The notes beneath the pieces are model-generated. The model was not told the origin of the DNA, ran no database searches, and saw nothing but the letters and a program-made list of their open reading frames with translations. Of a stretch of 64,000 nt of DNA, positions 28,466 through 37,158 are shown piece by piece. Source of the stretch: Trichocoleus sp. FACHB-46 (GTDB lineage Bacteria > Cyanobacteriota > Cyanobacteriia > FACHB-46); assembly GCF_014695385.1 (NCBI RefSeq), contig NZ_JACJOD010000024.1, positions 1-64,000 of the forward strand, read 5' to 3'. The translations under genes and the position numbers were made by a program. Numbering within the stretch: the stretch's first letter is position 1; the number at the start of each line of letters is the position of its first letter.

Positions 28466-29545
28466 TCAGACCTTGGTGAGTTGAGGATTAACAGTTGCCA
28501 ACTGGGCGCGGCCATAGAGGTATTGGCCTAACGCATTCGCTTTGCGCGACGGTTGGGCGAGGTGAATGCGCAACTGCGCCTCCTCTAGCAAGGGTTGAAA
28601 ATCTGGCCAGAAAAATTCGCCGCCCCCACCACTGACGATCACATCTGTAACTCGTTCTGGTAGCCAAGCGATTAAACGGTTCGACAACTCACGGGCAAAA
28701 CTCTTCCGCAAGCTGGGCAGAATAGCATCCAAATCCGTTGGGCGAGTGGCACCACGGGGACGATAAAACCGTTGTCCTTGAGGTCGATTCACCGCTTCGA
28801 TCAACGAGAGCGACTGACTATCTGCGCCTTGAATTTGACTTGCCACTTGGTCGTAGAACTGGTTCATGGCAAAGGGTTCGCTCTTGGAGGCTCCGCGCGC
28901 AAACCGAAAGCGATCGACCATGAGAAAGTCGGTAGTTTGGTGACCAATATCCACGATCGCGACTGATAGATTTGGTAAGTCAGGACTATGAGCGTCTTTG
29001 TCTTGGGCTTCACACCAAATCAGGCTGCCATAGCCTTCTGGCATCACCCACACCTGCTGAATGTTGACGGCTTTTGGCTCGCCTCGGTAAGCCAAAACAT
29101 GGGGCGATCGCAGCAAACTGATTAATTGCTCTTTCTCGCGATCGAACTGCTCTTGGGAGTGGTAGGGCAATCCCAAAACCACAGCCAAATCTCCGCTGAG
29201 ATTGAAATGCCCTACGCAAGCCAACACCTTGACCAAGGCATCTTCAACCTTGGATTGTCCGACGCCTAAGTTGGCTCCAAAGTCTGCTGCTAATTGCCCG
29301 ATCGCGTAGCCTCGACCTTGGTGCTCCAACCAAATATCTAATAGCGCATCGGTAGAACGGGACTCGAACCCACCCCGTCGCACTTGGTCAACGGTTAAGT
29401 GAGCGACATTAGCAGCAATCAGCACTACATCATCGGGATAGCGGCTCACGCAAGCTTTAGTAGAAGTTCGGCCCAAGTCAATACTCAAAATTGCAGTACT
29501 GCTGGAATGACCATTGAGTGAATTAGAGGGTTGTCTGGCAGTCAT
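28466..29545 (-). CDS. ParM/StbA-like actin-type ATPase
   Basis: A 359-aa actin-fold ATPase. Phosphate-1 is AILSIDLGRTSTKACV, phosphate-2 is VAIVDIGHQTTDFLMV, and the adenosine motif is VTDVIVSGGGGEFFWP; these three define the ParM/StbA group. ParM forms dynamic filaments that push plasmids apart; a chromosomal copy may segregate DNA or organise other cargo. I start at ATG 29545 because GAGAGG lies 11 bases upstream; an in-frame ATG at 29584 would add 13 residues. It is followed by a ParR-like gene. It diverges from ftsH, with a LexA-box-like palindrome between them. Confidence 0.85.
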   Translation of the reverse strand: MTARQPSNSLNGHSSSTAILSIDLGRTSTKACVSRYPDDVVLIAANVAHLTVDQVRRGGFESRSTDALLDIWLEHQGRGYAIGQLAADFGANLGVGQSKVEDALVKVLACVGHFNLSGDLAVVLGLPYHSQEQFDREKEQLISLLRSPHVLAYRGEPKAVNIQQVWVMPEGYGSLIWCEAQDKDAHSPDLPNLSVAIVDIGHQTTDFLMVDRFRFARGASKSEPFAMNQFYDQVASQIQGADSQSLSLIEAVNRPQGQRFYRPRGATRPTDLDAILPSLRKSFARELSNRLIAWLPERVTDVIVSGGGGEFFWPDFQPLLEEAQLRIHLAQPSRKANALGQYLYGRAQLATVNPQLTKV

Positions 29546-29640
29546 CGAATTATTCACCTCTCGCTTAAATTCATAACTGTGCATGCCCTGTCTTGACCAC
29601 GAAGCACTGATTCAAGCCCCCAGGAGGGATGGTTGAATAG

Positions 29641-29662
29641 CCAAAACTCGGTAAAGTTTTGG
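29641..29662. promoter_or_regulatory. Hairpin in the parM-like upstream region
   Basis: CCAAAACT (29641-29648) pairs with AGTTTTGG (29655-29662). It is 96 bases upstream of the parM-like start and could be an operator or 5' UTR hairpin. No function can be assigned. Confidence 0.4.
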
Positions 29663-29774
29663 CATAGGTGCTAAGAAGTGGGTGCTGGAAAAAATTTGAG
29701 TCTGGCTGAGCCTGACCTGGTGAACCTAGCTTTGGTAAACCCAGATCTAGCGATCGCTTTCTTTAGGCCCTATT

Positions 29775-29798
29775 TATATAGTACAAAAGTACTATATA
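29775..29798. promoter_or_regulatory. LexA-box-like palindrome
   Basis: A perfect 10-bp inverted repeat with a 4-base AAAA centre. Its core AGTACAAAAGTACT (29780-29793) fits the published cyanobacterial LexA-binding consensus RGTACNNNDGTWCB at every position. It lies about 230 bases upstream of the parM-like start and 250 upstream of ftsH, so which gene it would control is unclear. Confidence 0.6.
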
Positions 29799-30048
29799 GC
29801 ATGGTTTATGAGGAGACAAACCCCTTTGCTTGCCCCAATCCTGATAATTAAGTTAAATTTGATTAAGAAGTTGTTTTAACCGTTCTTAAGCAAGCTCCGA
29901 CAAACCTGAGCTTGATAGATATGAAGCTAAGGGAAATTAATTTAGCTGCCCTTGATCCAAAAACTCTATTCTGCGAGTGGGATGGCTCACTCACGCCGAA
30001 TCTAACTGTTGTGCTCCGTGTTGCTCCGTATATAGAGGCCACTAACTT

Positions 30049-31935
30049 ATGAAATTGTCTTGGAAAACAGTGCTGCTGTGGGCACTGCCCGCTGTGGTCA
30101 TCGGTTTCTTCTTTTGGCAAGGCGCTTTTGCTCCAACTCCGGTAGATATGAGCAAAAACGCAGCAAGTACCCGCATGACCTACGGGCGCTTTTTGGAATA
30201 TCTAGACGCAAGTCGAGTCACAAGTGTTGACCTCTATGAAGGAGGACGGACAGCAATTGTAGAAGCGGTTGATCCAGAATTAGATAATCGGGTGCAGCGG
30301 CTCAGAGTAGACCTGCCTGGTAATGCTCCTGAACTGATTTCCCGCCTCAGAACCGAAAAAATCAGCTTTGATGTGCATCCACCTCGTAATGATGGTGCCA
30401 TCTGGGGCCTATTGGGGAACCTAGTCTTCCCAATCTTGCTGATTGCGGGACTCTTCTTCTTGTTCCGTCGCTCTAATAATGTGCCAGGTGGCCCTGGTCA
30501 AGCCATGAACTTTGGCAAATCCCGTGCTCGGTTCCAGATGGAAGCGAAAACAGGTGTCATGTTTGAGGATGTGGCAGGCGTAGAAGAAGCCAAGGAAGAG
30601 TTGCAAGAAGTTGTAACTTTCCTCAAGAAGCCAGAACGCTTTACTGCCGTTGGTGCCCGCATTCCTAAAGGGGTATTGCTAGTGGGTCCTCCAGGAACGG
30701 GTAAAACTCTGTTGGCTAAGGCGATCGCTGGGGAAGCTGGCGTGCCCTTCTTTAGCATCTCTGGTTCTGAGTTTGTCGAAATGTTTGTTGGTGTGGGTGC
30801 TTCTCGCGTCCGTGACCTCTTTAAGAAAGCGAAAGAAAACGCGCCTTGCATCATCTTTATCGATGAGATTGACGCAGTCGGTCGGCAACGGGGCGCAGGC
30901 ATTGGCGGTGGCAACGATGAGCGGGAACAAACCCTCAACCAGTTGCTCACCGAAATGGATGGCTTCGAAGGCAACACTGGCATCATCATCATTGCTGCAA
31001 CTAACCGTCCTGACGTTCTAGACTCAGCCCTGCTCCGTCCGGGTCGTTTCGATCGCCAAGTCACGGTGGATGCTCCTGACATCAAAGGTCGCGTAGAGAT
31101 TTTGCAAGTTCACGCTCGCAACAAGAAGCTCTCTGACGAAGTTTCGATCGATTTAGTGGCTCGTCGGACTCCTGGCTTCACCGGGGCAGACTTGGCAAAC
31201 TTACTGAACGAGGCCGCTATCCTAACCGCACGTCGCCGTAAAGAAGCGATCACCATGCTAGAAATCGACGATGCAGTCGATCGCGTGGTAGCTGGGATGG
31301 AAGGCACTCCTCTGGTCGATAGCAAGAGCAAGCGCTTGATTGCTTATCACGAGATTGGCCATGCGGTGATTGGCACCTTGGTCAAAGCTCATGACCCCGT
31401 CCAAAAAGTCACTTTGATTCCTCGCGGACAAGCTCAGGGCTTGACCTGGTTTACTCCCAGCGAAGAGCAAGGCTTGATTTCTAAAGCGCAACTGATGGCT
31501 CGGATTATGGGAGCCTTAGGAGGTCGCGCGGCTGAGGAAGTAATCTTTGGTGATGCTGAGGTGACTACTGGGGCGGGTAATGACCTGCAACAAGTCAGCA
31601 GCATGGCGCGGCAGATGGTGACCCGGTTCGGCATGTCTGACTTAGGCCCCTTGTGCTTAGAGAGCCAATCAGGCGAAGTGTTCTTGGGCCGAGATTTGAT
31701 GACTCGCTCGGAGTTCTCTGATGAGATTTCGTCTCGGATTGATGCTCAAGTCCGCTCAATTGTGGAGCACTGCTACGATGAATCTCGTCGCATCATCCGT
31801 GAGAACCGCACCGTAATCGATCGCCTGGTGGATCTCTTAATTGAAAAAGAAACCATCGACGGCGACGAGTTCCGCCAAATCGTGGCTGAGTACACGGTAG
31901 TACCCGAGAAAGAGCAGTATGTGCCTCAGCTCTAA
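30049..31935 (+). CDS. ftsH: ATP-dependent zinc metalloprotease FtsH
   Basis: Membrane AAA+ protease, 628 aa, closest by eye to the thylakoid FtsH2/FtsH3 group that removes damaged D1 during photosystem II repair. Two N-terminal membrane helices ([18 protein letters not shown] and [19 protein letters not shown]) flank a lumenal domain. Walker A is GPPGTGKT (residues 213-220), Walker [10 protein letters not shown], the second region of homology [20 protein letters not shown], and the zinc site HEIGH (His434) with a downstream acidic ligand region. It is probably a subunit of a hetero-hexamer. ATG start. It diverges from the parM-like gene and ends at a perfect hairpin. Confidence 0.97.
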   Translation: MKLSWKTVLLWALPAVVIGFFFWQGAFAPTPVDMSKNAASTRMTYGRFLEYLDASRVTSVDLYEGGRTAIVEAVDPELDNRVQRLRVDLPGNAPELISRLRTEKISFDVHPPRNDGAIWGLLGNLVFPILLIAGLFFLFRRSNNVPGGPGQAMNFGKSRARFQMEAKTGVMFEDVAGVEEAKEELQEVVTFLKKPERFTAVGARIPKGVLLVGPPGTGKTLLAKAIAGEAGVPFFSISGSEFVEMFVGVGASRVRDLFKKAKENAPCIIFIDEIDAVGRQRGAGIGGGNDEREQTLNQLLTEMDGFEGNTGIIIIAATNRPDVLDSALLRPGRFDRQVTVDAPDIKGRVEILQVHARNKKLSDEVSIDLVARRTPGFTGADLANLLNEAAILTARRRKEAITMLEIDDAVDRVVAGMEGTPLVDSKSKRLIAYHEIGHAVIGTLVKAHDPVQKVTLIPRGQAQGLTWFTPSEEQGLISKAQLMARIMGALGGRAAEEVIFGDAEVTTGAGNDLQQVSSMARQMVTRFGMSDLGPLCLESQSGEVFLGRDLMTRSEFSDEISSRIDAQVRSIVEHCYDESRRIIRENRTVIDRLVDLLIEKETIDGDEFRQIVAEYTVVPEKEQYVPQL

Positions 31936-31957
31936 TCTCTAAAACTCAGAAACTCTA

Positions 31958-31989
31958 AGAAAGGGGATGGTAAAAACTATCCCCTTTCT
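31958..31989 (+). terminator. Terminator hairpin after ftsH
   Basis: AGAAAGGGGAT (31958-31968) pairs perfectly with ATCCCCTTTCT (31979-31989) around a 10-base loop. It sits between ftsH and the convergent DUF6464 gene and may serve both. Confidence 0.75.
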
Positions 31990-32016
31990 TGCGTTTACGG
32001 CATGACTAGAAGCGTC

Positions 32017-32322
32017 CTAGCTAAACTCAATTGACTCGTAATACCGACAGTCCTGACACGGCCCTAGAGGATTCACCGCACAACGTAGATGCGCCGATCG
32101 CGCATTAAACCGACAGGTAATATCGCCTGTAAGCAACCCCATGCCTTCGACATAGCGCTGGTCGCTAGAAGCTCGACGGAGATTTTGTAGACTCCGACGT
32201 TCCACTGCTGCCATGGCCACCCTTAATCGATTCTGGGCTCTGATTTCTGCTCGCTGCAACAGCCATAGTGATAATAGGGGAGGCAATAAGCCTAGCGTGA
32301 TCACTAAAATGATTTCGATCAT
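32017..32322 (-). CDS. DUF6464 family protein
   Basis: A 101-aa cyanobacterial protein. One N-terminal membrane helix (IEIILVITLGLLPPLLSLWLL) is followed by a basic helix and a conserved tail with YVEGMGLLTGDITCRFNARSAHLRCAVNP and GPCQDCRYYE. The four Cys (C..C..CxxC) could bind metal. I choose ATG 32322; the frame extends upstream to 32385 without conservation. Function unknown. Confidence 0.75.
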   Translation of the reverse strand: MIEIILVITLGLLPPLLSLWLLQRAEIRAQNRLRVAMAAVERRSLQNLRRASSDQRYVEGMGLLTGDITCRFNARSAHLRCAVNPLGPCQDCRYYESIEFS

Positions 32323-32456
32323 GGCAGCCCCCTTGCTACAAACATGATGCGATCGCCAAACATTCTTGGGCCGAAAGGCCAGCATGATTGACGTTGCTCT
32401 ACTTAATCACAATCCTAATGAATTCATCTAGGAAGTGTCTAGCTGGCCAAAAATCC

Positions 32457-33341
32457 CTACAAGTTTTGAGCTTTGCGGAATTCTTCTACCACTTGCTTCA
32501 CATCGCGGCGCTTGCCATCTACTTCGTAGTTGAGTCGTCGCATCTCGGTTTCGGAGATTTTGCCAGCCAGCCCCTGGAAGACAGAGCGCAGTTCAGGGTG
32601 TTTTTGTAGGGTTTCTTGACGCACAATAGGGGCAGCCTCGTAAGGCGGAAAATATTGCTTATCGTCTTGTAGCACCACTAAACCTAGCGAGTCGATCAGG
32701 CCATCCGTGGAGTTTCCAGCGACAAGATCGACTTGCTTGTCGGTAAGCGCCCGATACAGCAAGCCTAGGTCCATCACTTTGGGCTGCTCAGCAAATTTGA
32801 GATTGTAAGTTTTCGCTAACCCAGGAAAACCATCGGCGCGTTCTAAAAACTCGTAGCCAAACCCTGCTTGCCACTGTGGAGTATATTTTGCGACTTGAGA
32901 AAGAGTTTGGAGATTATTCTTACGAGCATCATCGCCCCGAATCACGATCGCGAAGGTGTTGTTGAAGCCTAACGGTTCTGTCCATTCCAACTGGAACTGC
33001 TGAGCATAAGTTTGTTTCACCTGCTGGTAGACCGCTTTGGGATCGCTAATGGCAGTCTGCTTGAGAATTGCTGTGTAAGCGGTGCCTGTGTATTCTGGAT
33101 AGACGTCTAGCTCGCCAGCTACAATGCCTTGATGGCAGACAAATGTACCTCCCAGATTCAAACGGCGATCGACTTTGAGATTGGTTTTCGCTTCAATTTC
33201 TTGAGCCAGCAACTCCCCTAAAATCACTTGCTCGGTGAAGTTTTTGGAGCCGACCACGATACGCTGATTGCTAGAGTTGCAGCCTGCGATCGCCAAACTC
33301 AAAACGCTTGCGATTAAACCCAAGACAACTGTTCTTCTCAT
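32457..33341 (-). CDS. Osmoprotectant ABC transporter, substrate-binding lipoprotein
   Basis: A 294-aa OpuC/ProX/OsmF-type binding protein. The lipobox is LAIAGC (Cys about 20). The binding-domain signatures IVVGSKNFTEQVILGELLAQEIE, GELDVYPEYTGTAYTAIL and DLVAGNSTDGLIDSLGLVVLQDD are typical for quaternary amine (glycine betaine, choline, carnitine) binders. The exact substrate cannot be told. Last gene of a three-gene operon; its ATG overlaps the permease stop by 4 bases. Confidence 0.9.
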   Translation of the reverse strand: MRRTVVLGLIASVLSLAIAGCNSSNQRIVVGSKNFTEQVILGELLAQEIEAKTNLKVDRRLNLGGTFVCHQGIVAGELDVYPEYTGTAYTAILKQTAISDPKAVYQQVKQTYAQQFQLEWTEPLGFNNTFAIVIRGDDARKNNLQTLSQVAKYTPQWQAGFGYEFLERADGFPGLAKTYNLKFAEQPKVMDLGLLYRALTDKQVDLVAGNSTDGLIDSLGLVVLQDDKQYFPPYEAAPIVRQETLQKHPELRSVFQGLAGKISETEMRRLNYEVDGKRRDVKQVVEEFRKAQNL

Positions 33342-33979
33342 CGGGAACCCTTTAGTGTTAGCCGCCGCTCCAGCCAGCCGAAACCAAAATCTGCCAACAA
33401 CGCCATCACCGCTGCTGGGATTGCGCCAGCCAGAATGAGTTGATTATCTACTACTGCTACGCCTCGAAAGATAAACACCCCTAATCCACCTGCACCGACT
33501 GCCGCCGCGATCGTCGCTAAACCCACGCCAATCACCGTCGCCACTCGTACCCCCGCCAGAACGAAGCCCAGAGCCAACGGGAGTTCTACTTGCCACAACA
33601 ACTGCCAGTCGGTCATGCCCATGCCCACTCCTGCCTCTCGAATCGCCGGATCGACGCTGACAATTCCGGTGTAAGTACTGCGAATAATCGGTAGCAGGGA
33701 GTAGAGAATTAACGCTAAAATCGCCGTCTGTACGCCAATTCCGCCTAAAAATGGCACTGGAATCAAAAAGCCGAACAGCGCCAAACTGGGAATTGTTTGT
33801 ACAACATTGGCGAATCCTAAAATCGGCTTACCGAGGTGAGGCTTGCGAGTAATCAAAACTCCTAAAGGAATGCCAAACAGAATCGCGATCGCCAGGGCAA
33901 TCCCCACCATCTGCACATGCTCTAACGTGCGCTGGGCAATCTCTCCTGCATAACGGCTCCAAAACTCACCCAGGTTCAT
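33338..33979 (-). CDS. Osmoprotectant ABC transporter permease
   Basis: A 213-aa BPD-type inner-membrane permease with about five helices. GVGMTDWQLLWQVELPLALGFVLAGVRVATVIGVGLATIAAAVGAGGLGVFI contains the EAA-type coupling loop that meets the ATPase. ATG 33979 shares one base with the ATPase stop (TGATG), indicating translational coupling. Many OpuC systems have two permease genes; only one is present here, so it would act as a homodimer. Confidence 0.9.
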   Translation of the reverse strand: MNLGEFWSRYAGEIAQRTLEHVQMVGIALAIAILFGIPLGVLITRKPHLGKPILGFANVVQTIPSLALFGFLIPVPFLGGIGVQTAILALILYSLLPIIRSTYTGIVSVDPAIREAGVGMGMTDWQLLWQVELPLALGFVLAGVRVATVIGVGLATIAAAVGAGGLGVFIFRGVAVVDNQLILAGAIPAAVMALLADFGFGWLERRLTLKGSR

Positions 33980-34752
33980 CAATTGGCTTCCCGGTCTGAC
34001 GTGGTATTAAACGGCTGTAAGCACTGGGTAAAGGCTTGCACTTCTGGAAGGGGCGATCGCAAAAACTCTTCTCGTGTCCCCCAGAAGCTCAATTGACCCT
34101 CTTGCATTAAGCCAATTTTAGAAGCGAGGAGAAAGGCTTCTTGCACATCATGAGTCACAAATATCACGGTTTTGCCGAGTTGCTGTTGCAGTTGGCGAAA
34201 CTCTCGCTGAATTTCTAACCGCGTAATCGGGTCCAGCGCTCCAAACGGTTCATCCATCAACAATAACGGTGGGTCAGCCGCTAAAGCTCTGGCCACTCCC
34301 ACTCGTTGCCGTTGACCGCCCGAAAGTTCATGAGGATAACGGTGGGCAAAATGATTGGCGTCTAGGCCCACAAGTTCTAGAAGCTCCTTGACACGGGCAG
34401 AGATGCGATCGCGCTCCCATCCTTCCAGAGCAGGTACCACCCCCACATTCCGAGCCACTGTGAAATGCGGAAACAACCCCACTTCTTGAATCACATAACC
34501 AACCCGTCGTCGCAGTTGAATCGGATTCCAATGGCTGGTAGGTTTGCCTTCTACCCAAACTTCGCCACTCGTCGGCAACAACAACCGATTGATCAACTTG
34601 AGAGTGGTAGTTTTGCCGCAACCACTACGTCCCAGCAAAACTAAGATTTCACCTCGATGCACTTCAAAATTTAGTTGAGTAATCAAAGCACGCTGCTTAA
34701 GGCGATAGGTAACATCCCAAAACTTAACGGCAACCTGACCCACCTCTGACAT
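33979..34752 (-). CDS. Osmoprotectant ABC transporter ATP-binding protein
   Basis: A 257-aa ABC ATPase. Walker A is LLGRSGCGKTTTLKLINRL, Q-loop VGYVIQEVGLFPH, signature LSGGQRQRVGVARALAADP, Walker B LLLMDEPFGALDP, and H-loop VTHDVQEAFLLA. It has the OpuCA-type core but ends before the two CBS domains that sense ionic strength in OpuCA/OpuAA. First gene of the operon (ATPase, permease, binding protein). ATG start, in a 248-base divergent gap from dedA. Confidence 0.92.
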   Translation of the reverse strand: MSEVGQVAVKFWDVTYRLKQRALITQLNFEVHRGEILVLLGRSGCGKTTTLKLINRLLLPTSGEVWVEGKPTSHWNPIQLRRRVGYVIQEVGLFPHFTVARNVGVVPALEGWERDRISARVKELLELVGLDANHFAHRYPHELSGGQRQRVGVARALAADPPLLLMDEPFGALDPITRLEIQREFRQLQQQLGKTVIFVTHDVQEAFLLASKIGLMQEGQLSFWGTREEFLRSPLPEVQAFTQCLQPFNTTSDREAN

Positions 34753-35000
34753 CCATCACCTATTCCGCAACTGATTTAGTTCTCTCAATCCTAGTTGATT
34801 GGACCTAAACTGCTCAGCGATCGCACTCAAACCGAGAATGCGATTGACTCACTCTTGAAAGTTTGGCCTACAAAGGCGTAAATCCTCTGAGAAGCAAGTT
34901 TTGTCCTAGTAGCGTCTGGCACTACCAAGGGTTTATTGACACTTTCAGATAGCCGAGTCAAGATCTTAAGAAAGGCAAATCTTTGTAAAGGCTGTGTTGC

Positions 35001-35633
35001 ATGTCTTTCGAGTTTTTATCGCTAGAGACTATCCAGGAATTAGCTCGTCAATATGGCTACTGGGCAGTATTTGTAGGTATTCTGCTAGAAAATCTCGGCT
35101 TGCCAATTCCCGGTGAAACTGCGACACTTGCTGGCGGTTTCTTGGCGGGTAGCGGTGAACTGAATTACTGGATTGTCCTCGGTAGTGCAGTTCTCGGTGC
35201 TTCGCTGGGCGGGACTTGCGGCTATTGGATTGGTAGGTGGGGCGGATGGCCGCTGCTCGTTGGCCTCGGTCGCATCTTCCGCTTTCGAGAAGAGCAATTG
35301 CTAGAAGTCAAAAATCAATTTAGTGAAAACGCCGGAAAGACAGTGTTTTTTGGCCGTTTCATTGCTCTGCTCCGAGTTTTTGCTAGCCCGCTCGCTGGAA
35401 TTGCCCAGATGCCGTTTCTCAAATTCATGTTTTATAACTTGTTTGGGGCAACGGTTTGGGCTTCTGTGATGGTGACCTTGGCATTCTTCGCAGGTCGAAT
35501 TGTGCCCTTAGAACAGCTAGTTGTTTGGGCCGCTCAATTTGCTGGAGTCGCTTTGTTCCTGGCGATCGCCTGGATTGCAGTTCCCATCTGGTTAGAAACT
35601 CGTAAAGCTAAGCAATTAGAACGTCCAGATTAA
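35001..35633 (+). CDS. DedA family membrane protein
   Basis: A 210-aa polytopic protein of the DedA/SNARE-associated family. It has YWAVFVGILLENLGLPIPGETATLAGGFLAG near the N-terminus (conserved Glu) and GGTCGYWIGRWGG, and FFGRFIALLRVFASPLAGIAQMPFLKFMFYNLFGATVWASV with the conserved Arg pair. Members flip polyprenyl-phosphate or phospholipids and support proton-motive force. The partner is not evident. Monocistronic, with a terminator at 35694-35729. Confidence 0.93.
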   Translation: MSFEFLSLETIQELARQYGYWAVFVGILLENLGLPIPGETATLAGGFLAGSGELNYWIVLGSAVLGASLGGTCGYWIGRWGGWPLLVGLGRIFRFREEQLLEVKNQFSENAGKTVFFGRFIALLRVFASPLAGIAQMPFLKFMFYNLFGATVWASVMVTLAFFAGRIVPLEQLVVWAAQFAGVALFLAIAWIAVPIWLETRKAKQLERPD

Positions 35634-35693
35634 TTCTGAAGCTGGATCAAACTAAATCAGCTTTGGATACCTGTTGGTAAATAGGCAAATTAG

Positions 35694-35729
35694 CAGATGG
35701 AGCAGTTTTGCATTGCTCCATCTGTTTTT
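35694..35729 (+). terminator. Terminator after dedA
   Basis: CAGATGGAGCA (35694-35704) pairs perfectly with TGCTCCATCTG (35714-35724), followed by TTTTT. It lies between convergent dedA and argG and reads as a terminator on the + strand. Confidence 0.85.
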
Positions 35730-35777
35730 ATGATTGTCTTAGAGCTTTTGACTGAATTCAAAGCTAAATGGAAAAGG

Positions 35778-36980
35778 TTAAAGGCGGTTTTGTTGTGACC
35801 AAACCCGCGTGGGTAGGCCCCAAACATAGATAAATCCTTCCGCTGCTTTGTGGTCGAACTTGTCTTCTGCGCCGTAGGTTGCCAAGTCTGGGCTGTAGAG
35901 GGAGTTGGCAGATTGCCGTCCCACAATATTGGCATTGCCCTTAAACAGCTTGATTCGTACAGTGCCAGAAACGCGCTCTTGGGTCTGTTGCACAAAGGCA
36001 TCTAAGGCTCCCTTGAGCGGGCTGTACCAGAGGCCGTTGTAGACGAGTTGGCTGTAGGTTTCCTCAATGCCCCGCTTATAGTGGGTGACATCAGCCGTTA
36101 GCGTTAGGCTCTCTAAATCCCGGTGGGCTTGAATCAGTACTAAGAGAGCGGGTGCTTCATAAATTTCACGCGATTTAATCCCAACTAAACGGTTCTCCAG
36201 CATATCGATCCGCCCGACGCCGTGATTGCCAGCAAGTTCGTTGAGTCGGGTAATCAACGCCACAGAATCTAAAGCTTCTCCATTCAGGTGAGTCGGCAAA
36301 CCCTTCTCAAAGCCAATTTCTACATATTCTGGTTCATTAGGTGTGTCGGCGATCGCCTTGGTCAAAGCGTAGATTTCTTCTAGGGGCTCGGTCCAAGGGT
36401 CTTCTAGAGGGCCTGCTTCAATACTGCGACCCAAGAGGTTGCGATCGATGCTGTAAGGTGAAGACTTCTTGACTGGAGCAGGAATGCCAAATTTTTCCCC
36501 GTAGGCGATCGTTTCTTCTCGACTCATGCCCCATTCTCTGGCGGGCGCTAAGACTTTGAGGTTGGGATTTAGAGCAGCGATCGAGACATCAAATCGCACT
36601 TGGTCATTGCCTTTGCCTGTGCAACCGTGTGCGACCGCATCGGCACCATATTTTTCGGCTGCTTCCACCAATAGCTTGGCAATCAGTGGCCGAGCCAAAG
36701 CGGTAGAAAGGGGATAGCGATTCTCGTAGAGTGCATTAGCTTGAATCGCAGGAAAAGCATAGTCTTTGATAAAACCTGCCGTTGCATCGATTACCAAGGA
36801 CTCGCTAGCGCCTGAATCGAGTGCTTTTTTGCGGATGGGTTCTAGTTCATCCCCTTGGCCCAAGTCGGCTGCTAAGGTAATAACTTCTTCAACCCCCCAC
36901 TCAGTTTTGAGATAAGGAATGCAGACGGAAGTATCAACTCCGCCGGAGTATGCCAGCACAACTTTCTTGGCGCGACCCAT
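35778..36980 (-). CDS. argG: Argininosuccinate synthase
   Basis: Ligates citrulline and aspartate using ATP in arginine synthesis. 400 aa, normal length. The PP-loop is [19 protein letters not shown], with [31 protein letters not shown] (citrulline/aspartate site) and [28 protein letters not shown] start; the upstream gap is about 180 bases. Monocistronic. No clear NtcA or ArgR site was recognised. Confidence 0.98.
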   Translation of the reverse strand: MGRAKKVVLAYSGGVDTSVCIPYLKTEWGVEEVITLAADLGQGDELEPIRKKALDSGASESLVIDATAGFIKDYAFPAIQANALYENRYPLSTALARPLIAKLLVEAAEKYGADAVAHGCTGKGNDQVRFDVSIAALNPNLKVLAPAREWGMSREETIAYGEKFGIPAPVKKSSPYSIDRNLLGRSIEAGPLEDPWTEPLEEIYALTKAIADTPNEPEYVEIGFEKGLPTHLNGEALDSVALITRLNELAGNHGVGRIDMLENRLVGIKSREIYEAPALLVLIQAHRDLESLTLTADVTHYKRGIEETYSQLVYNGLWYSPLKGALDAFVQQTQERVSGTVRIKLFKGNANIVGRQSANSLYSPDLATYGAEDKFDHKAAEGFIYVWGLPTRVWSQQNRL

Positions 36981-37158
36981 TGATTTTCTCGATTTGGTAG
37001 AACAACTGAGTCCCTATTATGCAACTAATTCTGACCACTTCTTGTCTGCGACGGCACAGATTTCAAGCATCTCCTAAAAACAATTAAATTTAGTTGGGAA
37101 CTTGAAGAGGAAAAGCCTACGCTATCAACGTTTATCTCTATTTTTCCTTATCAAGCCC

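Larger units (their letters stand above)
29546..30048. other. Divergent regulatory region between parM-like gene and ftsH
   Basis: 503 bases without a gene. It holds a hairpin at 29641-29662 (CCAAAACT/AGTTTTGG), a HIP1 site near 29752, and the palindrome at 29775-29798. I looked for tandem iterons of the parC type and see only short scattered repeats (GGTGCT twice, GGTAAA twice), which is not convincing. Confidence 0.65.

Noticed and set aside
29585-29770. parC-like centromere iterons upstream of the parM-like gene
   Set aside because: Only scattered 6-base repeats (GGTGCT, GGTAAA) are visible; there is no regular tandem array.
35000-35633. dedA and argG as one functional unit
   Set aside because: They are convergent and separated by a terminator, so no operon is possible.
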